Assembly (NCBI GenBank): GCA_016281335.1
Contig: JAEEIK010000128.1
Coordinates: forward strand, 1 to 60,721
Length of the DNA stretch: 60,721 bases
DNA from: Lachnospiraceae bacterium
GTDB taxonomy: Bacteria; Bacillota; Clostridia; Lachnospirales; Lachnospiraceae
Direction: 5' to 3'
Shown: one piece after another, positions 29,678 through 37,838 of the stretch
Position numbering within the stretch: position 1 is the first letter of the stretch
Layout: every line of letters starts with the position of its first letter
Position numbers and translations under genes: made by a program
Notes under the pieces: generated by a model
Told to the model about the DNA's origin: nothing
Seen by the model: the letters and a program-made list of their open reading frames with translations, nothing else
Databases searched by the model: none

Positions 29678-31291
29678 ATGAACTCCGATACGGTAAAAAA
29701 GAAAAAAGGATCTCCCGGCGAAACCGGAGGCATGGCAAAGTCAATACTTATTTGGCTGGTAAAGCTGTATGTGTTTTTGATCATGGCTGTCTATCCCCTG
29801 TATTATAAGGATAAGTATTATGACATGGATGTTGCAAAATGGGAATTCTTCAAATATGTAAACTTCTTTTTTGTTGCCATTATTGCCATAGTATTTATCC
29901 GTTACCTGGGATACTTCATGGCAGAAAAGAAACTTAAAGGGTTTTTAAGTACGGCATATAAAAAGCTGACGGTCACGGACTGTTTTGTTTTAGCTTACCT
30001 GCTTGTCTGTTGTATATCCACGCTTATTACGCCTTACAGACAAAATCTGATCTGGGGCGTTGAGGGCTGGTACATGGGTTTTATCGCCCAGCTCAGTTTC
30101 GTTCTTATCTATTTCCTTGTTTCAAGGTTCTGGAGATGGGATCCGTTTCATCTTGCTGTATTCTTCCTGACCGCCTTTGCGGTGTTCTTCCTGGGAGTGA
30201 TCATGAGGTTTCGTATCGATCCCCTGAAAATGTACGAAGGTCTGGATGATTACAATATACAGCACTTTCTGTCTACGTTAGGACAGACCACCTGGTATTC
30301 CAGCTATATGTGTATCATGGCACCTCTCGGGCTTGTGGGATACTGGTGCGCGGAAAAACTCCTTCACAGGACAGCTTACGGGATCTTCTGTGTGATAAGC
30401 TTTATGACCTTTGTCACACAGAATTCGGACAGTGCTTATGCGGCGGTATTCGGTTTATTCTTTATGTTGTTTTGGATATCTTTAGAATCCGATGATAAAT
30501 TCCTGCGATTCCTGGAGTGCATTATCATGGCACTCGGCTCATTTAAACTTATCGGATTGCTGCAGCTTTGTTTTACGGATCGTGCGGTAGCGCTGGATGG
30601 TCTTTCGATATTCATGAGTCAGTCGGCTGTGACGTTATTTCTTCTTGTGGCTGTGATAGTGCTGTATATACTGTTGCGCTCTGTCGTGTTTAAGAATATG
30701 GATTTTCATATTGAAAAAATCAAGAAAATAAGGATAGTGATACTCATTCTCCTTATACTCGGATTGTTGGGTATGGTTATATATATCTTTTTAAATACGA
30801 CGGGGAAACTGCCGGAACGCTTTTCTTCAAACAGTAATTACCTGGTCTTTAATGATGCCTGGGGCAATAACAGGGGAGTTTCCTGGCGCTGTACCGTAGG
30901 CGGATATCTTAAGGCGGATCCATTGCGTAAGCTTTTCGGCGTGGGACCGGACAGTTTTGCGGAATATATCTATACCATTTATCAGGCAGATCTGGACAGG
31001 ATCCTGGGCGGTCATATCGCCCAGATCTGTGCCCATAACGAGTGGCTCAATACACTTTTAAATCTGGGAGTTCTGGGACTTATCGCATATCTCGGTGTTT
31101 TTATATCTTCTTTTAAAGACTGTATGAAGGGAGCAGAAAAATATCCCTGCCTGTATGGAGTGGCTATAGCGATAGTAGCATACATACTCCACAACTTTTT
31201 CTGTTACCAGCAGATAATCTGCACTCCGGCGATATTTATACTTATGGCAATGGCACAGGCCCTGATAAGATACGGTAGCTTAGAGGAGTAA
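29678..31291 (+). CDS. O-antigen ligase/polymerase family protein (Wzy-like)
   Basis: The 537-residue product has about twelve membrane segments and the Wzy_C/WaaL signature: a large external loop with N-N-R-G-V-S-W-R (about 404-411), then LFGVGPDSF and the conserved H-N-E-W-L-N at about 455-460. It likely polymerises the exported repeat units. In a cluster with Wzx and no lipopolysaccharide in a Gram-positive, a polymerase role is favoured over ligation. It is the last gene of the cluster. Confidence 0.88.
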   Translation: MNSDTVKKKKGSPGETGGMAKSILIWLVKLYVFLIMAVYPLYYKDKYYDMDVAKWEFFKYVNFFFVAIIAIVFIRYLGYFMAEKKLKGFLSTAYKKLTVTDCFVLAYLLVCCISTLITPYRQNLIWGVEGWYMGFIAQLSFVLIYFLVSRFWRWDPFHLAVFFLTAFAVFFLGVIMRFRIDPLKMYEGLDDYNIQHFLSTLGQTTWYSSYMCIMAPLGLVGYWCAEKLLHRTAYGIFCVISFMTFVTQNSDSAYAAVFGLFFMLFWISLESDDKFLRFLECIIMALGSFKLIGLLQLCFTDRAVALDGLSIFMSQSAVTLFLLVAVIVLYILLRSVVFKNMDFHIEKIKKIRIVILILLILGLLGMVIYIFLNTTGKLPERFSSNSNYLVFNDAWGNNRGVSWRCTVGGYLKADPLRKLFGVGPDSFAEYIYTIYQADLDRILGGHIAQICAHNEWLNTLLNLGVLGLIAYLGVFISSFKDCMKGAEKYPCLYGVAIAIVAYILHNFFCYQQIICTPAIFILMAMAQALIRYGSLEE

Positions 31292-31352
31292 AAATCTGAC
31301 GGGATCAGACCGCAGAAAAGAAAGATCCGATATGGCAATATTACCCGCGATA

Positions 31353-31361
31353 TGATAAAAT
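31353..31361 (+). promoter_or_regulatory. Extended -10 promoter candidate for the large surface protein
   Basis: TGATAAAAT is an extended -10 element (TG-n-TAAAAT) in the 139-base gap between the polymerase gene and the secreted protein gene. The -35 region is poor. The start codon follows about 70 bases downstream. Confidence 0.45.
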
Positions 31362-31430
31362 ATCGAAGGCAGAGACAGATTTGCACAACAGGGAAATATA
31401 TGTGCTCATAAGCACGGAAAGGATAAATAT

Positions 31431-34400
31431 ATGTTTAAAAAAGGAATGATCAGATTCAGAAGAAAAATGGCAACATTGCTGACAGTGGTTATGGTTTTTT
31501 CAAATTATCCGCTTCCGGCTTATGCAACAGCAGAGCCGGCAGATGAAGTTGAAGTGATGTCTGAAGTCAGTGATGGGAATGAGACTGTCAGTGAAGATCC
31601 GGGTCAGAACAATGATCATCAGAAGAAACTTTATTTCAGTGAAATAAGTAATGATGTACTGATTGGAGAAGGGCTCGATAAACATTTAAATACCCCTTCT
31701 TTAGACATAAACGATTTCTCTATTCATGATACCGGAGACGATGAAGATGAAAAGTTGATCATTCGTAAAAATACTACTCCTCAGGATATATGCATTTCAT
31801 CAATCAGTGCTACAGCCGATGCATATATCAGGTTTAATGAAAAGTCTTCATCGGAAAAGACATATATCAGCTTTGAAACCGATATAACTTCTGAAGTAGC
31901 TATAGTTGCAAGAATGATTACTTCTTATTTCGATAATCACGATGATTATGATGATTACGATACAGTTTATTTAGAAAAAGAAGGCGGGGAAGTACAGGAA
32001 AAGGATATAGACTTTACATCTAATAGTAATAGAAAGGCGCAGGTAGTATTATTTAATAATATTACTGCAGGTACTTATAAAATTTATGCCGGCTGTGGTA
32101 TGGAGATTTATTATATTATGGTTATGCCGAAGTCGACCAACAAGACCTGGGATTTTACAACGGCCGATACTTTCGGAATGCTCACGGATAACAAAATAGA
32201 GGATACGATCGGATATATAGATGGCATGATAGTTGATGCCTGTTACACTAGTTTAAAATATACTGACCAAAAGACTTTGTTTACAAATAATACAGTTATA
32301 TATGTTCCGGTATATGAAAACTCTATGATCTATATAAATACAAACGACCAAGACGATATGCATATTAGCGTGAATTATAGAGAATATCTTTTCCAAGGAG
32401 AGGCTGAGTTTTACTGTACTAGTTGTGGTTCTAAACCGGGATATGTAAAAATTCAAGCTTTAGATGACAATTATATCAGTAAGATCAGGATCTTGGATGC
32501 TCATACTGTTTCTTTTAATGCTGCAGATAATATCTATGAGGCAGTTTATAGCGATCACCTTTCATTGGATGATAAAAATGCAGCTTTAGCTGTAGATACG
32601 GCTGTGATGCATTCTCCTGAAGGCAAGGTCTTTGCAGGCTGGTCAGAGACGGAAAACGGGGAAAAGATAGATTTTAATACTGCTATTATTTCGGGAGATA
32701 AAACGCTTTATGCAATATATGAAGATGCTTCAGAAGGAAGCAGAGAATTATATTTCAGCGACATAGAAAATCTTACAGATGAAGGAAAACTGAAATACCG
32801 CTTTGCTACCGTTAATGGGTTTACCATATATGATATAACTGACAGCCAGAATGCCGTAAGGATAGATGATGATAGCCCCAAAAGCACCTGTGTTTCATCG
32901 GCGGACCAGGGTACAGCAAATGTATATTTCCGCTGTGGTGAAAACGTTAAAGGAAAGGATACATCTTCCTATATATCGTTTAAGACTACTGTCGATTCCG
33001 AAATAGCTATAGTCGCAAGGGCGCTAGAAGATGACCGTGTGATAAGCATGAAGAGTCAAATTTTAACTCCTGCGGGAAGCATAGATTTTAGTTCTAAATC
33101 GGATATCCATGTATTAAAGGATCCGGATAAACCATCATTGATTTTATTTGAAGCAAAAGCAAACCGTATATGCAAGATCAATATTCAAAAAGATGTATAT
33201 TTATATTTTGTAAAAGTTATGCCTAAGTCTCAGACGACTTCCTGGGATTTTACAGGCACAGAACCCTTCGGAGTATTGGGTGAAGAGATATCCGGTATAT
33301 CTGCTTATATCGACGGACTGTATGTGGATGCTACCGAAGATGGGGCAAAATTAGAAAAGTATGATGATCAGGCTGACAGAGAGGCAAAGGGCATTAAACT
33401 TGCAGAGGGAAGCGTTATCTACGTTCCGGTAAACGGATATGAAAATCTGTCTGTCGACGCTCCGAACGGATATAATAATATAGAAGTTAACGGCAAAGCC
33501 CTTACGGCTGAGGAAGAGAGTGTCAGCTGCAATGATATCGGTTCGGACCGAAGTGGTTACGTTAAGCTTGAAGCAAAGAACGGTGAGGTGGATCTTAAGA
33601 AGATCGAGACATTCAGTTATCATACGGTATCTTTTAATGCGGCAGGCGAAAATGTGCATGATGTGACCGTTCGGACAAACAGCAGAGTCAGTGAGGCTGA
33701 CAGAGTAACTGCCGAAAGCAGGCTTGCGGTACCGGAGGGCAGGAAGTTCTTATGGTGGTCGGAGACGGAAAACGGTGATGAATATGATTTTAATACTCCT
33801 GTCAGATCTGATATTACCCTGTATGCTGTATTCGCATCATCAGAGTTAACGGATATTACTCTTACTGCACCGGAAGCAAAGAAAGGACTGAAGGAATCCG
33901 GCACGGCACAGGAGCTGCTGACAGCCGGAAGCGTAACAGGCGGAACGCTGTACTATGCGCTGGGTAAGGATGACAAGACTGCTCCGACAGAGGGCTGGAA
34001 AGAAGAAATACCGACAGCTGAAAAGGCAGGCACATATTATGTATGGTATAAGGTGATCGGCGACAAAGGCTATAAGGATAAAGAGCCTGAATGCATAAGT
34101 GTTACCATAGCCCAAAAGGAACAGCCTAAAGAGGAACCTAAGGACGAGCCTAAAGAACAACCCAAGGAAGAACCTAAAGAGGAACCCAAGGAAGAGCCTA
34201 AAGAGGAGCCTAAGGAAGAACCCAAGGATCCTGTCATAGTTAAAAAAGATGAAGTATCCGAAACGATCAATTACACCATAAATGATATGCCGGTAAGTGC
34301 GAACCTGGCAGTGTCTTATCCCGAGGCAGTGGAATGGACCGGAAAGAAGGTAACAAAAGCGCAGCTGGAAGCTCTGTGTAAAGAAGGAGAGTCTATAGCT

Positions 34401-34949
34401 AAGCTTAACATATCCGGTCTTGAAGAAGCGCTTAAGGGTAAGATGAAGGAAGGAACGGATGTAAACGGACTTTTCAGCTTCAGCTATTCAATCGGCAAGG
34501 AGAAAAATGCTGAAAGTAAGAGCTATTTTACGGTCAAGGTCAAGCTGAATGCAAAGGCTGTTAAGAAAGCAAAGATAAAAGCTGCTGATAAGAAGGCGCT
34601 TACAAAGCTTGTTAAGCAGCTTAATGATAAGCTAAAGGATACAAAGTTTGAATTTAAGATCGCCCGTTTAAAACTGGCTGAGGCCGAGAGCGTAACTATC
34701 AAGGCTAAGTTTAAGAAAGGTGAACTGCAGCTGGATGAAAAGGGTGAACTGAAAGGTCTTAAGAGCGTTAAACTGAAGGTGAAGATCAAAGGCGTGAAGA
34801 AGGCTAAGACTTTCACTTACAGCGCAAAGAAAGCTGCAAAGCTCTTTACGATCAAGATCACGGATGCAGCAGGTGCTAAGGCTGACATAACTGCACTTGA
34901 CGGTAATGGCTTTACCGGGACAAAGACTGGGGTTACCATTATAAAATAG
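31431..34949 (+). CDS. Large secreted surface protein with duplicated modules
   Basis: The 1172-residue product has a signal peptide (basic start, hydrophobic core, AYA cleavage near residue 34). Two homologous units of about 330 residues follow: each holds LYFS-I, a beta-rich part with YISF-T, a WDFT...F-G-x-L...YIDG segment and an InlB-type repeat (HTVSFNA...W-S-E-T-E-N-G...LYA). Then comes a domain with AGTYYVWYKV, a PKEE-type repeat linker (about 900-934) and a Lys-rich C-terminal domain. There is no LPxTG, transmembrane anchor or SLH motif, so attachment is unclear. The first unit looks more AT-rich in codon choice than the second. Confidence 0.87.
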   Translation: MFKKGMIRFRRKMATLLTVVMVFSNYPLPAYATAEPADEVEVMSEVSDGNETVSEDPGQNNDHQKKLYFSEISNDVLIGEGLDKHLNTPSLDINDFSIHDTGDDEDEKLIIRKNTTPQDICISSISATADAYIRFNEKSSSEKTYISFETDITSEVAIVARMITSYFDNHDDYDDYDTVYLEKEGGEVQEKDIDFTSNSNRKAQVVLFNNITAGTYKIYAGCGMEIYYIMVMPKSTNKTWDFTTADTFGMLTDNKIEDTIGYIDGMIVDACYTSLKYTDQKTLFTNNTVIYVPVYENSMIYINTNDQDDMHISVNYREYLFQGEAEFYCTSCGSKPGYVKIQALDDNYISKIRILDAHTVSFNAADNIYEAVYSDHLSLDDKNAALAVDTAVMHSPEGKVFAGWSETENGEKIDFNTAIISGDKTLYAIYEDASEGSRELYFSDIENLTDEGKLKYRFATVNGFTIYDITDSQNAVRIDDDSPKSTCVSSADQGTANVYFRCGENVKGKDTSSYISFKTTVDSEIAIVARALEDDRVISMKSQILTPAGSIDFSSKSDIHVLKDPDKPSLILFEAKANRICKINIQKDVYLYFVKVMPKSQTTSWDFTGTEPFGVLGEEISGISAYIDGLYVDATEDGAKLEKYDDQADREAKGIKLAEGSVIYVPVNGYENLSVDAPNGYNNIEVNGKALTAEEESVSCNDIGSDRSGYVKLEAKNGEVDLKKIETFSYHTVSFNAAGENVHDVTVRTNSRVSEADRVTAESRLAVPEGRKFLWWSETENGDEYDFNTPVRSDITLYAVFASSELTDITLTAPEAKKGLKESGTAQELLTAGSVTGGTLYYALGKDDKTAPTEGWKEEIPTAEKAGTYYVWYKVIGDKGYKDKEPECISVTIAQKEQPKEEPKDEPKEQPKEEPKEEPKEEPKEEPKEEPKDPVIVKKDEVSETINYTINDMPVSANLAVSYPEAVEWTGKKVTKAQLEALCKEGESIAKLNISGLEEALKGKMKEGTDVNGLFSFSYSIGKEKNAESKSYFTVKVKLNAKAVKKAKIKAADKKALTKLVKQLNDKLKDTKFEFKIARLKLAEAESVTIKAKFKKGELQLDEKGELKGLKSVKLKVKIKGVKKAKTFTYSAKKAAKLFTIKITDAAGAKADITALDGNGFTGTKTGVTIIK
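34129..34229 (+). repeat. 12-base coding repeat encoding PKEE/EPKE
   Basis: About eight degenerate copies of a 12-base unit (CCTAAAGAGGAA-like) encode a rigid charged spacer between the external modules and the C-terminal domain of the large secreted protein. Copies differ mainly at third positions. Confidence 0.85.
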
Positions 34950-35021
34950 TATTTCAGTCTGACAGTAAGTGAAATGACAAGATGTAGCGTAAATCAATAT
35001 ATAAAAATCCCTATGTTGTCG

Positions 35022-35050
35022 TTGAAATGATAATACTTTTGGGGTAAAAT
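35022..35050 (+). promoter_or_regulatory. Sigma-A promoter of the zinc-ribbon/TP-repeat gene
   Basis: TTGAAA (35022-35027), a 17-base spacer and TAAAAT (35045-35050), placed 37 bases before the start codon, with AGGGAGG at 35073-35079. Confidence 0.7.
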
Positions 35051-35086
35051 TATGGTAAACTTTAATGTTCTTAGGGAGGTTACATA

Positions 35087-35725
35087 ATGTTTTGTACTTA
35101 CTGTGGGGCCGAGATAAATGACAATTCCAAATTTTGCCCCAAATGCGGTAATAAGATAGATGATAATGCCATAGTTAAAGAGTTTCCGATAAAGAAGATA
35201 TTAATACCGGTAATAGTGGCAGTTCTGGTAATAGCGATAGTTGCCGAGATCATAATCTTTGCAGGCAAGGCCGGCAAGTCGAAAGACGGTGATGATGACA
35301 AGCCTACGACTTCAACGGAAACAGAGGCAACACCTACAATAGAACCGACACCGGAACCGGAAGCAACGGCAACGCCGGCACCTACGGCTACATCGACACC
35401 TACGCCGAAGCCGACCGCAACGCCGACACCGGAGCCGACGGCTACGTCGACACCGACACCGGAGCCGACCGCAACGCCGACACCGCTGCCGACTGCAACA
35501 CCTACGCCAAAGCCGACACTGGCACCGACACCTACGCCTGTACCTGTGGCAACGGCAACTCCGATACCGGAACCTACGGCGACGCCCGTACCCGAACCGC
35601 AACCGGAGCCTGAACCGGAACCCGAACCCGAGCCGGAACCTGAACCGCAACCGCAGCCGACTTCAGCGCCGGATCCTAAGCCGGACAATCCTAAGAAGCC
35701 GACGCCCATACCGATAGATATGTAA
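35087..35725 (+). CDS. Zinc-ribbon membrane protein with Thr-Pro-rich tail
   Basis: A 212-residue protein: zinc ribbon (CTYCG and CPKCG within the first 22 residues), one membrane segment (about 43-63) and a long external tail made of T-P-T-P/E-P-T-A repeats ending in (EP)n. The tail probably spans the cell wall and could be glycosylated; nothing catalytic is present. It has its own promoter and a terminator-like hairpin, so it seems monocistronic. It is one of seven zinc-ribbon proteins in the window. Confidence 0.85.
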   Translation: MFCTYCGAEINDNSKFCPKCGNKIDDNAIVKEFPIKKILIPVIVAVLVIAIVAEIIIFAGKAGKSKDGDDDKPTTSTETEATPTIEPTPEPEATATPAPTATSTPTPKPTATPTPEPTATSTPTPEPTATPTPLPTATPTPKPTLAPTPTPVPVATATPIPEPTATPVPEPQPEPEPEPEPEPEPEPQPQPTSAPDPKPDNPKKPTPIPIDM

Positions 35726-35732
35726 TGAAAAG

Positions 35733-35765
35733 GTCCCCGCCCATAATTGGACGGGGACTGTGTTT
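35733..35765 (+). terminator. Hairpin terminator after the TP-repeat gene
   Basis: GTCCCCG (35733-35739) pairs with CGGGGAC (35752-35758) around a 12-base loop; the following T-run is interrupted (TGTGTTTAAT), so strength is uncertain. Confidence 0.6.
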
Positions 35766-35789
35766 AATAACAAGTTTTAAGGGGTATAT

Positions 35790-36641
35790 ATGAGGTTTTA
35801 TCTTATTGATTTTGAAAACGTGGGTGTAAAAGGACTGAAAGGCGCTGAATTCCTTACATCCAATGATGTAGTCCATTTATTCTCCACTAAAAACGCAGCG
35901 AAGATCCCGACGGCGGAGCTTGCGAAATTTAAGGATCATCTGCCTGCATTTCATGAAGTACCGGCCAAAAGCCAGTCTCTGGATATGCATCTGGTATCTT
36001 TTATGGGCTATCTTATGTGTGAAAAAGGCATTGATCAGGAATACATCATTATCAGCAATGATACGGATTATGATAATATAATCAAATTCTGGAGAGAAGA
36101 GAAGGGCCTTAAGCTTTATCGTCAAAACGTTCTGATAACAGAGGAAAAAAAGAAAAAAACTACGACAAAGGAAGCAGTAAAGGACGAGAAAACAGCTTTA
36201 AACGATGCTGTTCAGAAGGTCGTGAGCAAAGCAGGCCATGGGCAGAAGGAATCGGCCAGAGTCGCAAAGATAGTCGCGATGCATTTTAAGGATGAGGATA
36301 TACTGACGGTAGTACATAATGAGCTGAGAAATGAATTCGGTGAAGAAAAATACCTGAAGATATACAATCTGGTCAAGCCGCTGATAAGCAAGACCAAGAA
36401 GAGTATTGCGAAAAAGAACGAAGAAAACAAAAAAACCAATGATACAACAACCATTAACTGCAACATCCAGAAGGCCCTGAGCAAAGCAAAGTATGATACG
36501 ACTATCATAAGCAAGGTGGCTTCCCTGGTCTCCAAACATCATACGGAAGGAAAGCAGATCATCTACCGTTCCATCATCAAGGAATACGGCGCGGAAGAGG
36601 GACTGAAGATATATAATGTAATAAAGCCATTAATAAAATGA
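35790..36641 (+). CDS. PIN/NYN-like putative nuclease with two C-terminal repeats
   Basis: The 283-residue product begins with FYLIDFENVG, the first acidic motif of NYN/PIN-like nucleases, and has ISNDTDYDNII with further acidic residues at about 89-99. A Lys-rich linker follows, then two homologous helical units of about 60-65 residues ending LKIYNLVKPLI and LKIYNVIKPLI. The units resemble no domain I know and may bind nucleic acid or protein. The likely role is RNA cleavage, inferred from the fold only. AAGGGG precedes the ATG. Confidence 0.8.
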   Translation: MRFYLIDFENVGVKGLKGAEFLTSNDVVHLFSTKNAAKIPTAELAKFKDHLPAFHEVPAKSQSLDMHLVSFMGYLMCEKGIDQEYIIISNDTDYDNIIKFWREEKGLKLYRQNVLITEEKKKKTTTKEAVKDEKTALNDAVQKVVSKAGHGQKESARVAKIVAMHFKDEDILTVVHNELRNEFGEEKYLKIYNLVKPLISKTKKSIAKKNEENKKTNDTTTINCNIQKALSKAKYDTTIISKVASLVSKHHTEGKQIIYRSIIKEYGAEEGLKIYNVIKPLIK

Positions 36642-36661
36642 CCTGATGATGCAGGTCATTT
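36636..36661. terminator. Perfect 10-bp hairpin between convergent genes
   Basis: AAATGACCTG (36636-36645) and CAGGTCATTT (36652-36661) form a perfect stem with loop ATGATG. Both convergent stop codons lie in the stem arms. The T-run is better on the minus strand. Confidence 0.8.
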
Positions 36662-37201
36662 AAGTTCTTCGTCATAATGAGCTCTTTCGCCGCCGATGAA
36701 CTTGGGTCGTACCCTTGCTGCGGTGATATGGGCTTTTCCTATCGTATGGTTTTCAAGTCTGACAGGAACCGCAACTTTCTTCAGATGCATTCCTATGAAA
36801 GTATCTCCTATATCAAGTCCGGCATCGGCCTTTATCTCTTCGAGGGCGACGGGATCGCTGAAGTTCTTATAGGCAGTAGTAGCAAATGAGCCTCCGGCTT
36901 TGGGCTGGGGAACAACGTTTACTATTTCTGCAAAAGGAACTGCAGCTCTTTCTGTGATGATGGCCCTGTTCAGATGCTCGCAGCACTGGGCTGCAAGATA
37001 TATGCCGCGCTCCTGCAATACTTTATATATACCTGCAAATACCGCTTCGGCTGCCTCCGGGCTGGAATTCTTTCCTATCCTGTCTCCGCATACTTCTGAG
37101 GAGGAACAGCCTACCACCAGTATCTGTCCTTTTTTTAGCTTCGCCGTATCACATAATTCTTCAACGCATTTTGCAGCCTGTTCTGTCAGTTCCTCAAACA
37201 T
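36656..37201 (-). CDS. UPF0340/YwlG family protein
   Basis: The 181-residue product matches the conserved YwlG family in full length: GQILVVGCSSSEV, the QCCEHLNRA cysteine-histidine motif, VPQPKAGGSFAT and a GDTFIGMHLK segment. Function in the family is not established. The upstream gene on the same strand (ECF S component) ends 16 bases before the start, and AAAGGAG lies between them, so the two are co-transcribed. Confidence 0.9.
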   Translation of the reverse strand: MFEELTEQAAKCVEELCDTAKLKKGQILVVGCSSSEVCGDRIGKNSSPEAAEAVFAGIYKVLQERGIYLAAQCCEHLNRAIITERAAVPFAEIVNVVPQPKAGGSFATTAYKNFSDPVALEEIKADAGLDIGDTFIGMHLKKVAVPVRLENHTIGKAHITAARVRPKFIGGERAHYDEELK

Positions 37202-37217
37202 TTTCAGTCATCTCCTT

Positions 37218-37745
37218 TTAGTCTGTATAGTTACCGGTCACGGCACGGAACCTTTCCCGGATCGGTGTTCTCCAGCAGAGTATCATGCCCATCACGCCGC
37301 CGAGAGTGGCCTGGGCTATCTCGTACGGGAGCTTGATCATCGCATATTCAAAGGTGCTGTAGATAAAAGTCTTGCCGAGTGTATAACCGACTACCATTAT
37401 AATACCGCCGATGAAAACCGCAATACCCGATGCAAGTTTAGGTTTGTTCTTCAGCAATTTATGAGATATCAGGGAGATCGCTACTGCCTGAAGACCGTGT
37501 GTCGCAAGCGACACAAACATGGGTGCGGGGTAAAATATCATATCTCCGATGAAAGAGCCTACACCGCCGACTACGAAAGCTTCAAAAGGATTTAACAGTA
37601 TGGCAGCAAGACAGATCACGGTATCGCAGAGATAAAGGTGTCCTCCGGGAACGGGGATACCGAAGGATGAACTGATGATGTTCATCGCCATAAAGGCTCC
37701 GGTCAGTGTCATGCGGATAATCCGCGCATCTGCTTTCTTTGTCAT
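37218..37745 (-). CDS. ECF transporter S component
   Basis: A 175-residue integral membrane protein with five or six membrane segments, of the ECF S-component type: LTGAFMAMNII at the start (small-residue contact with the EcfT subunit), a glycine-rich IPVPGGHLYL loop, and GVGSFIGDMIFY. Such proteins bind one vitamin or metabolite and share the ATP-driven EcfAAT module encoded elsewhere. The divergent MocR-type regulator hints at vitamin B6 or a related compound, because PdxR-type regulators often control such transporters; this is only a contextual suggestion. Confidence 0.85.
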   Translation of the reverse strand: MTKKADARIIRMTLTGAFMAMNIISSSFGIPVPGGHLYLCDTVICLAAILLNPFEAFVVGGVGSFIGDMIFYPAPMFVSLATHGLQAVAISLISHKLLKNKPKLASGIAVFIGGIIMVVGYTLGKTFIYSTFEYAMIKLPYEIAQATLGGVMGMILCWRTPIRERFRAVTGNYTD

Positions 37746-37838
37746 TGGATATTTCCTCCTTTACAATAACTGATGATGATAGTATTATAAATCTGACCAT
37801 ATCAAAATAACCAAAACGGAAGTGTTTAATAAGACCAG

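Noticed and set aside
31431-34949. Cell-wall sorting signal in the large secreted protein
   Set aside because: No LPxTG-like motif or C-terminal hydrophobic segment; the protein ends in a soluble Lys/Thr-rich domain.
35098-35709. Long minus-strand frame with Gly/Val/Ser repeats
   Set aside because: It is the antisense of the Thr-Pro repeat gene; its length results from the repetitive codons and it has no ribosome site.
35747-35752. TTGGAC in the loop of the 35733 terminator as a third terminator-embedded promoter
   Set aside because: No acceptable -10 box lies 16-18 bases downstream.
37746-37838. Riboswitch upstream of the ECF S component
   Set aside because: The divergent spacer is only 93 bases and shows no known riboswitch core such as TPP, FMN or THF elements.
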